A DNA stretch of 64,000 bases from Caenorhabditis remanei (Eukaryota; Nematoda; Chromadorea; Rhabditida; Rhabditidae): positions 1,674,001-1,738,000 of the forward strand of contig NC_071328.1 in the NCBI RefSeq assembly GCF_010183535.1. The letters are read 5' to 3'. Below are positions 41,595 to 51,500 of this stretch, piece by piece. How positions within the stretch are numbered: position 1 is the stretch's first letter; each line of letters opens with the position of its first letter. The notes under the pieces are model-generated. The model was not told where the DNA came from. It was given only the letters and a program-made list of their open reading frames with translations, and did not search any database. Made by a program: the position numbers and the translations under genes.

Positions 41595-41819
41595 ACTTGT
41601 TCACGTTGTTTCAGTTACTATTCTCAATTCGTGCCTGTTTACTATTTTCTGATTACCACTGTTTTAATATCTTATGATGAATATAAATGCATCACAAAAA
41701 TTTGACAATGCTCACCCATTATAACCATATAGTTCTCGTTTCAGAAACTCTTAGTGTACTTTTTTTTTAAAGTTTGTCTCGTTTTCAGTTTCTGAGAATC
41801 TCGAAGTGGGTACTGTAAC

Positions 41820-42018
41820 GCACGACGAAGTCAGGACTACCGATGTAGCCGCGCTCTATTGACAAGAATGGTACATGTTTTGTGTCGATAAATACTCGAA
41901 CTTATGTGCATACTAAACCAGCTATATAAATTCTAAGTTCACCATGACGCAAAAAAATGTACCATGCTTGTCAATAGAACGCGGCTGCATTGGTAGCCCT
42001 GGCCTCGTCGTGGTAATG
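41820..42018. repeat. Foldback between loci K and L
   Basis: The left arm (ACGACGAAGTCAGGACTACC, then GCCGCGCTCTATTGACAAG, then TGGTACAT) is inverted on the right (ATGTACCATGCTTGTCAATA, then GCGGCTGCATTGGTAGCCCT, then CTCGTCGT). Confidence 0.75.
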
Positions 42019-42132
42019 TATATGACAATGTGATTGATCCGTCTCATAATATGAATAAGAGATGCCAGTATATATTTTATTCATTTGAATTATTGAATTT
42101 ACAAGTGTACAAAACATGTTGCATGTAGTGAT

Positions 42133-42668
42133 TTATGTGTCACACCAGCAGGCTCCACTCCAGAAGCTACAATGTCCAGAGTCATAACCCTCGTCACGAC
42201 AGACGCCAGCACAATTGCCATCCGAGTAACATGGTCCTGAAATTTAAAACGTATATGAGACAGAGTCATGTGTTATCCCTTATCCGGGTTAAATGTCTTA
42301 CAAGTGAAGTCTTTGGAAACGCGACTTTCAAACGGTCTATAAACTTGGTTATAAGCGTTTTCGACTACGGGGAGTCCATTTCTGCAGTCAAAACCTGCGA
42401 AATGTCTATGTGAGCCGAGTTATGAGCTCTCAAACCATATGAAAAGTTAGAGAGCTCATAACTCGGATCTCATAGACATTTAGCAGGTTTTGACTGCAGA
42501 AATGGACTCCCCGTGGTCGAAAATGGTCATTTGAAAGTGGCGTCTCCAAAGACTTCCCTTGTTAGTTAATTTTCACAAACCTTTGAAGTTTCCACTCATG
42601 ACATCAGCCAGAGCCATTGTGCTGAATACAGCCAACAGGACAAGGAAATAGACAAGAGAAGCAGTCAT
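42133..42668 (-). CDS. Drosomycin-type defensin (cremycin-like), locus L, intron with a MITE hairpin
   Basis: Exons (minus) 42668-42581 and 42236-42133 give 63 residues. The signal peptide MTASLVYFLVLLAVFSTMAL leads to DVMSGNFKGPCYSDGNC and AGVCRDEGYDSGHC; the end is CWCDT. Cysteine spacing is standard. The 344-base intron contains a 251-base foldback (42306-42556) not present in the sisters. Confidence 0.92.
42306..42556. repeat. 251-base foldback MITE in the intron of locus L
   Basis: The ends GAAGTCTTTGGAAACGC and GCGTCTCCAAAGACTTC are inverted copies. The arms include GGGGAGTCCATTTCTGCAGT and GAGTTATGAGCTCTC with their complements, around a 14-base loop. The GGAGTCCATTTCTGC module links it to the repeats at 6.3-6.7 and 7.3-8.0 kb. 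Confidence 0.8.
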
Positions 42669-43044
42669 GATTGATATCAAAACTTATACTTTTAACATGA
42701 GCAACGCTTATATTTATATGGAAACTCTGTAGCATGTTGTTATGATTTAAAATTGCTCACGACATATCATCATGTATTTTCGAAAATGAAACCAAACATG
42801 AAAAAAGTACACTATTTACAGAGAACATGTTCAGATGTTTTTGAAAAAGTCAGTGACAGCTATGCAAACTCTTTTCCTGAACAATCTTTTCCTTTTTAGA
42901 CCTTATTATTATTCAATTCGTCACCTTTATTTTTGTGAACACTGAGACATGTGTTATATGATGTTAAACTTGTTTGCACTAATCCAAAAGTTTTCCATAT
43001 AAATAGAAGCGTTGTCCATGTTAAAAGTATAAGTTTTCATAATT
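42669..43044. promoter_or_regulatory. Shared upstream region of defensin loci L and M
   Basis: TATATTTATATGG (about 42710) serves L and CCATATAAATAGAAG (about 42996) serves M. The M half repeats the GAACACTGAGACATGTGTTA module seen upstream of C. Confidence 0.7.
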
Positions 43045-43282
43045 ATGAATTCTCTTCTCTATCTTTTCGTCCTGTTGGCTGTATTCAGCACAATGACTCT
43101 GGCTGATGTCATGAGCGGAAATTTCAAAGGTTTGTCTAATTGAGTTAATTGAGTTAATTATATAATAACCTTTCTCAGGGCCATGTTACTCGGATAGCAA
43201 TTGTGCAGGCGTTTGTAAGGACGAGGGCTACAAGGATGGTCATTGCAGCTTCTGGAGTGGAGCCTGCTGGTGTGACACTTAA
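43045..43282 (+). CDS. Drosomycin-type defensin (cremycin-like), locus M
   Basis: Exons 43045-43129 and 43179-43282 give 62 residues with the common signal peptide MNSLLYLFVLLAVFSTMTLA and the GPCYSDSNCAGVCKDEGY mature part ending SFWSGACWCDT. Standard six-cysteine spacing. It is the last member on the right; AATAAA occurs about 90 bases after the stop. Confidence 0.93.
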
Positions 43283-46200
43283 ATCTTTGGAGTTGATACC
43301 AAAGAACAAGTGTAACTAATCAAATTGTTCAATATTCCTGCTTTTTCTATAACATTATTTGAACGAATAAAATATATACCGGCATAATCATATTTAATGT
43401 TTTCATTAGAAAAATTGGGCCCCGTAATGAAATTATATTGTTCAGCACTGAAAAGCCAGTAATGGATTGAATTTTGCTCCAAAAAGCCTGATTTTTTTTT
43501 CGAAAAATCACATTCTAAGCGTCTCCGGCATTTTCAGACGACCAAAATTAACATATGATAGCTTAAAAAGGAGCATACAACTTTTTCTTTCAGATGGTCC
43601 TTTTGGATTTTCTTTCGGGGAAAGTTATTTTCCAAGCCAAAATAGCTCAAAACGTGCTTCAACATTTTTTTTTCTCAATTTCTACATATTTTATACCAAA
43701 AAACTCGGAATTTTTCGCTGATTCCATAAATATTAGTTTTAGCCTGAAAAACTCTCTCATTACGGTTTTATACTCGTTCAAAGATGTAAAAGTTCGCGGT
43801 TTTGCTCAGAAACACAAAATTCGCCAAATTTTTCGTTTTTAGGTTTTAGGGGTATCGTGAGTTGCTTTAAACATGTATCTTCTATCTCGTATGTTGGAAA
43901 ATTGAAAACAAATTGAAAACTTTCTAGACGGGGCTAACAAAACTTTGGTCTCATTAAAATCAGCGAAACATTCTACGTATTTCGGTATAATTTTCGATAA
44001 ATTAGAAAAAAATTTCAGATTTTATCATTTTTCAGCCTAAAAACCTCAAATTTTCAAATTTTCTTTGAAACACAATTAAAACCATCAGAGTCACCGTAAA
44101 ATCCACAGTGTTTTGGTATATTTTTCGAAAAAAAAAACTCGAAATCAGTTGAAAATTCGAAAAGTAGCAAATTTTCGAAAAAATCTGAAAATCCCTTAAA
44201 TCGCTGTAACTCTGTCAGTTTTAGACCTAGACTCGAGAAAATAATATATTTGGAATCAACACGTCAAGGCGGTTCGAATGAGTATACTCATGACATGCTT
44301 CCAAGCAATTTGGGTCCCAACACAATTTCCGGGGTTACTGTAGTTTTCGTGGTGGGACCCAACTTTTTCAAATCAGGGCATGATTATACTTTTCTGAACC
44401 GTCTTGATGAGCTCTATCTATTAGTATTACTCAAAATCAGAGACCACCGCTGGCGGCGTTTTTCAGAAACATTATGTTGTCGCTAGACCCCTAACTAGGG
44501 AATGACTCACACAAAGTATGGAGATATACAACATGATATATATCGCTGGAAAGCTGACGTTTCCCTGATTCCGAATCTATATTCAGTTTTTGCAGTGGCC
44601 CTCCCAGTTTTGAGAAATCCGGCTCCAAAGTTTGGGTGAAATTTAGTGCTAAAACTCGAGTTTCCAACCCGCGTGTTGCCCCAACACGTAAATCCATTCG
44701 GAGGATAGTTAAATCGGCGGTCGAATGGTCGAGGGGGTTACAGGTGGGGTAGCATGTGGACACTCTATGGTTCGATTCCATGCTTTTTTTTCTCTTTTTT
44801 AATTTTTTGTAATCCTCGTTTTTGTGTCCCATGGTCATCACCATGTGTCAGAAATCGGGGTTTTGAAGCTTTTCCAGTCCATATTGACTTCCTACGACGT
44901 TTTAAGAAAAATATTTTTTATCAAGAAAATTTACTTTTCTGTGACCAAGTCCATGATGAGAATGTAGTCGGAGTTTTTTAAAAACTTTTCTTTAGAATTT
45001 AAAAAAACAATAGATAATGTTATGACAAGATATAAAAAAGATTTTTCCGTAATTTCCTTTTCTTGTTGCACCGGTAGATACTTTTTTGAAACAACTACTC
45101 TGCTTCATATGTGGTGATTCGAAGTTAAAGTCGTAGTCTGAAGATCTCTATCATGCAAACATGTTGGAATCAAATTTTCTATTGTTTTTTTAAATTTTAA
45201 AGAAAAGTTTTTTAAAAACTCCGACTACATTCTCATCATGGACTTGGTCACAGAAAAGTAAATTTTCTTGATAAAAAATATTTTTCTTAAAACGTCGTAG
45301 GAAGTCAATATGGACTGGAAAAGCTTCAAAACCCCGATTTCTGACACATGGTGATGACCATGGGACACAAAAACGAGGATTACAAAAAATAAAAAAAAGA
45401 GAAAAAAAAGCATGGAATCGAACCATAGAGTGTCCACATGCTACCCCACCTGTAACCCCCTCGACCATTCGACCGCCGATTTAACTATCCTCCGAATGGA
45501 TTTACGTGTTGGGGCAACACGCGGGTTGGAAACTCGAGTTTTAGCACTAAATTTCACCCAAACTTTGGAGCCGGATTTCTCAAAACTGGGAGGGCCACTG
45601 CAAAAACTGAACATAGATTCGGAATCAGGGAAACGTCAGCTTTCCAGCGATATATATCATGTTGTATATCTCCATACTTTGTGTGAGTCATTCCCTAGTA
45701 AGGCCTGAGGCCTAAGGCCTAAGGCTTCAAAAATAGTTTTGACTCAGATTTTATCGATTTTTAGCCTAAGAACCTCAAGTTTTAAAAATGTTCAGTCCCC
45801 CATCTCTCCTCAATTTTCCCACTTTCCATTCCACTTCTCTCTGAACTTTATTTATGATCTACCATCAAAACTTCTCTTCTTCTCTCATCTTTATTCTATT
45901 TTCAGAGTTGTTTATTTCCATCAACCAGTACCTTTTTATGATTTCTTTGTCCCTTCCTTCCTTAACTAATAAAAATAAAACATCAAAAAAAAGTTGCCGA
46001 CGCCTCAAATCATCTCTCTTCTAACTTCTCCTATCTCCATTTTTATGAATCACACGGAAACAGAAGAGGTAGATCAAATCGAATAGATAATAAAATTGGT
46101 ATCGAAAAGAAGAAGAATATAAAAATGTTTATTAGTCATAAAGTGTGCGTGTGTGTCGCAACAATTATTTCCGACCGATATGACTTCTGAATTCCGATTC

Positions 46201-48585
46201 GGGTTACTGTAGCAGGTATCAATAAAAAATGGTCATTGATAACAAATAGCAAAAATGTCCACCTGGGGTTTGGAATGTCCAGATGTCCGGGGTTCTATGT
46301 CATTGCAAATTTGGTCACTGCACAAAAATTTTATTGCGCGGAATGCTGTTTTTAAAATGGCGGAAGTCTTCATTGACGATTTTGGCCTTATTTTGTCTTA
46401 AAAAGGCCTTAGAATTCCCTATTTTTGGTAAAAACTGATAGCTTTGCTACAAAAAACCTCAAAACTATCAGTAAAGATCAAATTCTCTGCGCAGCGACTC
46501 AACTGATACAGAGCTTTACAAAAAGTTGGAAAGTTTCGAGTTTGCTGATTTTGCAGTAGAGCGCATTTACATATCTCCGAACCGTAGAAAAAGTGAATCT
46601 GTAATTTTCTGAATAGGCGAAATTCCAGATTTAAGGTGAATATATTTTTGACTGAATATGGCAAAAAGTTTTTGAAAATTTTAGGATTCCTTGAAATTCG
46701 TTGTTTCCGAGAATTAGAGTTTCCAAAATAAGCCACGCCCCCAAAAATTCCAAAAAAATTTTTCAACCAAAATTTTCTAAGCTCATCAGGAAAATACGCT
46801 TAACACCCTGAAAACTGTAATTTTTGGTTTTTTTTACTATTTATCACAAAAATGTGAAAAAAGCGGATTTTCACACCAAAATTTGAAGAGAATGTCGAAA
46901 ATTTGACTTGAACAGAAATTTGGAGCCAAAAACCTAAAAATCCCAATTTTTAACAGGCGAAAGGTTCGCAATGAGCAAATTCAAATTTTTCTGAGTCGCG
47001 TTGCGTGCGCGTCGCGGTTGACAAATAAGCTTAAAAATCTTTGGCAGTGTGCCAAATTTAATTTGTACCAAGTGTCGTGGCGACCGTACGCCTTGACCTG
47101 CTGTGTTGACTTGTCCACGAGGAGTACACCACTTTTTTCTGTAAGCGCTAACTCTGGGTTCCACCACGACAAAAACTACAGTATCTTGAAATTGCAAAAA
47201 AATTTATTGACACAATTGCATACACAATTAAAAAACATGGGAAAAAAAGTGATTACAAAAAAAAGAGATTTTTTGGAAGAATGGGGATGCGGAAGTAGAA
47301 AATGATTTCTTTTCCATAAATAAAATATATCACAACAAGAAATGGATAAAAATGGGGGTGGGGCGGAAAAAGAAGCGAGGGGTACTGTATGCACCTTTAA
47401 ATTTTTTGGAATCTGTACTCAGGGGCAGAGGAAGAGACAAAGAATGAGAATGAGGGGGAAGGAAGCACCAAAAGAATCGGAATAAGAGATAACGGGTGGA
47501 GAGAAGAATACGCGGGAATTTGAATTTTTGAGAAAAATTTTGAAAATTTTGAAAAGACAGAGAGACCATTGGGTGAAGCAACCGGATGTGATGCACAATT
47601 AAAGCGACTAGCCCAATTCAACCATATTTTAGATAGAGACGGGATAATTAAATAAAGAGATTTGAAAGAAAAAAAATAAGGAAAATGGAGTAGAAAAATA
47701 TAAAATTTGAGGTTTTTTGACTTGAAAATTTTTTTCGGAAAAAATTTTCTCCAAAAATTTTTCAAAAGTTATACCAAAAAACGCAGAATTTTTCGCTGAT
47801 TTTAACGGTAGTAATTTTATTGTTCAAAACACTCATTTTAAGAAATTACATGCATTTTAAGGTTATAGGCCTTTAAGCAAAAGTGCCCCAAAGCCGCACG
47901 ACCAAAAAATTTTGAACTGGGTCTAAAAAAAATTTCAAAGTATTTTGAAAGTTTTTAACCGAAAAAAAAACAGTAGGAAGTATATTTTTGAGTTTTTTTG
48001 GTATAAAAGTCAAAAATATAAAAATATCATTTTTTTTTGAAAAAACTTCAAAAAACATTTTTTCTCAATTTTTTCAAATTTTATACCAAAAAAACTGGAA
48101 ATTTCTTGCTAATTCAATAAATAATAGTTTCCGCCTGAAAAACTCTCTCAGTAAGTTTTTATACGCGTTCAAAGTTTTCAAAACGCGTCAAAGGCGCGCC
48201 AGACTGTTAAGAGCTTTTTGAATTTCATAAAATGTTCAGATTTTTCCAGTTTTTAGCCTAAAAATCTCAAAATTTCAAATTTTGTTAGATTCCATTATAA
48301 TCAGCGTAAAATTCTACGTATTTTTGTATATTTTTTGGAGAAAATCGGAATTTTTTATTTTTTGAAAAATTTTCAGACATTATCGATTTTTTGTCTAAGA
48401 ACCTCAAATTTTCATTTTCCCTATTTTTCCTTCTTCTAAACCTTATGTTAGCAAAAAGAATTAAGAAAAATGTTTACAGGTAGAGAAAAAAAGGATTTAG
48501 GAATGAATCAGGTATTTTTTAGAAAATATGAAAAAATTGCAAAAAAAATTTTTTTTTGCAAATACTCAAAAATGCTTAAAAAGCG
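43283..48585. other. Intergenic stretch with repeats between the defensin cluster and sem-4
   Basis: No gene is supported. It contains sequence modules shared with 47.7-48.3 and 49.2-49.9 kb (ATTTTATACCAAAAAAACTC, CTGAAAAACTCTCTCA), a module with GGTTCGAATGAGTATACTCA near 44.27 kb shared with 58.87 kb, the 1.2 kb palindrome at 44498-45695, and a CGCGTTGCGTGCGCGTCGCG module near 47.0 kb shared with 15.17 and 55.07 kb. The sem-4 3' untranslated region must lie at the right end. Confidence 0.6.
44498..45695. mobile_element. 1198-base near-perfect palindrome with TA flanks and tRNA-like arms
   Basis: Two arms of about 517 bases (44498 to about 45014, and about 45178-45695) are inverted and nearly identical (one substitution seen near 44582/45610), around a spacer of about 163 bases. 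The ends read GGGAATGACTCACACAAAGT and its complement, next to TA on both sides. Each arm carries a tRNA-like stretch (GAATGGTCGAGGGGGTTACA; then TATGGTTCGATTCCATGC). A shorter relative with GGGAATGATTC ends lies at 57691-58072. The arms read as open frames only because they are repeats. Confidence 0.85.
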
Positions 48586-51500
48586 CTAAGAAGGCGGCGG
48601 TGTGGCAGGGAGTGCCGTCTGTCCTCCGGCATTCGATCCGTTATTGAGATGCTCTTTGAGGTGTTGCTCCAACTCATTCGGTGACTGACAAACTTTTTGA
48701 CATACAGAGCACACCGTCCTCCACAACATCATCATCATCTCCAAACCGGATAACCCGTTGGGTCCGAGCATCGCAAGCGGCGACGGTCCCCCTCCATTGG
48801 CTCCGCCCCCCATCATAGGCATCATTGGCTTCTCGGCGCCGGCGCCGCCACCGCCGGAGGAAGCGACGTCGAAGATTCGTCGTCCTGAAGTATCTATATT
48901 TTAGGATAGAGATATAATGTGTGGTGGCTGGGGTACTTACCACGTCTCGACGGACTTTGTTGCCAGGAATGCGTTCCCATGTGCACTTTCAGATTGCCAC
49001 GTGTCGTGAACGCGCGGCCACACATTTCACATTTGAACGGTTTGTCGCCTGGAAATTATTTTTCTTGAAAATTTAAAAATTTAAGATCTTCAGATTGAAA
49101 TTGCTCGCTCAAACCATAAAACCTAAAATCTTGCATTATTTCACAAAGCCGCTACGCGACCGCGCCGCATCTTAAAATTCAAAATTTTGAAATGTCTCGT
49201 TTTCAAGCCTAAGACTCCGCCCCGTTGCACTCAAAATTTTGCACTTTTTTTGAGAAATTTTTTATATGGAGGTTGAAGGGAAAAAAATCACTTTTTTCCA
49301 AATTTTTTGTTTCTGAGCCGCTACGCGACCGTGACGCATCTCAAAACCGCGAATTTCTAAATTTTTGAGCGCATATGAAACTTTATTGAGAGAGCTTTTC
49401 AGGCTAAAACTACTATTTTTGGAATCAGCAAGAAATTTCGAGTTTTTCGGGATAAAAATTGAAGAAAAATCGAGGAAAAATGCGTTTTTCGAAATTTTCA
49501 AAAAAAAAATTCTGTTTTCAGTTTTTTATACCAAAAAAAACGTAGAATTTTCCGGTGATTCTTAGGATAATAATTTTATTCGCCAAAACGTTCACTTTTA
49601 GATTTTACAGACGTTTTAAGTTTTCAAGCATCTGAGCTGAAGTGTTCAAAGTCGGTTGCACGTGTTTTTTTGTATAAAAGTTGAAAAACTATCAAAATTT
49701 TTTTTTCTCAATTCCTTCAAATTTTATACGAAAACAACTCAAAATCTCTTGCTGATTCTAAAAATAGTAGTTTTAGCCTAAGAAACTCTCTCACTAAGGT
49801 TTTATACGCGTTAAAAAATTCAAAACGCGTCAAAGGCGCGCCAGCCTATCTCTTCGAAATCCTTAATTCTGGTAAGTCAGAAGGCCTGACTGTCGCGGCA
49901 CAGAAAGACGAAATTTGTAAAATCTTGCAAGGTTTTATGTATTAAGGAAAAATTTTGAGTGCGGTTCCCCTGAAAATCCTAAAAATCGCAGATATACAAA
50001 ACGCGCCGACGACGCGCCAGGCTTTTATAAGCTTATCACAACCAATCGAAAAACGCGCCGAAGGCGCGCCAGACTCTCTAGTTTTTTTCTGGATTTCATC
50101 TTAAGAAATAAACGCTTCTAACGGTGATGAAAACCCGAAACTCTGTCTCCAAAAACGCGCCAACGTCACGCCAGGCCCTCCAGTTTTTTTAAACTAACCT
50201 GTATGCGTTCTCATGTGAATCTGAAGTGCAGAACTCGAACTGAAATGCTTAAAACACACGCCGCACTGATGTTTCGACAAGACAGGAATGGCTCGTGGCG
50301 GTGGTGGCTCAGTCTCCGCCCACATTTTCTGCATCGCCAAAAGGGGGTTCTCGTTTTTGACACCTCCTGTTGGGGTGGGCGATGGAGAGACTTGTTGCTC
50401 GAGAATTGGAGGAGTGTCATCCAGTTTTTTGAGGTGTAATTTCTCCTCCTCTTCTAGAGTTTCTTGACGGACGGAGGATGAGCTCTCCGAGCTATTTGAT
50501 GGGGAAAGAGACGCCATTTTTGGCGGCGGGTCATCTCGAGTGATTTTCTCTCTGGAAGAATGGGAAATTATTTCAAAAATTTGAGGTTTTTAGGCCTAAA
50601 ACTACTATTTTTTAATCTGAATTTTTTTCAAAATTCAAGTTTTTTTTTGAAAAATATACCAAAACACTCAGAATTTTACATAATTTGAAAATTTGAGGTT
50701 CTTAGGCAAAAAATCGATGAAGTGTACATATGCGAATGAAAATTTTTCAAAATTCAAAAAAACGTTTTTTTTTAATTCCCCGATTTTTTTTCGAAAAAAT
50801 GTGTTAAAGCACTTAAAATTTTAAGCTGCATTTTAATGGTGGTATGATTTTTGAATTTTTCTAAACAAAATTTGTGAAATCTTACGGTTTTTGTTTCATC
50901 AAGCAAAGTTCTTCAAGCTTTGACACAGTTTAAGGAAAAACAGATAACTTTAAGAAACCGTATCGGCTCCCATTATAATTAGTATTTACACAATATTATA
51001 TTGATTAGATAGATTTAACCTAAATCTCCATTTTTGTAGTTAACTATTTTTTGATAGCTATTCACGCTTTTGAGATATGCGCCTTTAAAGATAGCCAAGA
51101 AAAGGCGCCAATGAGAATTGATTAACTTTGACATGTCCCCTTGGTGTCATTTTTGTCCCAGGTGTTCCAAATTTATATTTTTCTTGTAGAACAACTCAGA
51201 AGCTAAATTTTTATGGTTGGCAACTTTTTGATAGATCTACACGCTTTTGAGATATGCGCCTTTAAAGAAGTGTCATTCTAGGAGCATGCGCGCCGAGAGA
51301 TGACTATCTTTAAAGGCGAACATCTCAAAAGTGGGCGGAGCTATCAAAAAGTTGTTAACTGCAAAAACAGAGGGATATTTTTGATATACCTTAATAATAT
51401 AATGTTGTGAAAATTGGGCTAAAATTAATTCCGGTACAACTCATCAAAGTTGACCAATTTTTCACTTAAAATGGAAATGTTTTTACAAATTGATTTTTTC

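Noticed and set aside
44491..45708. 117- and 98-codon frames with nearly the same protein on opposite strands
   Set aside because: They are the two arms of the palindrome; the frame covers a tRNA-like region and has no codon bias or homology I recognise.
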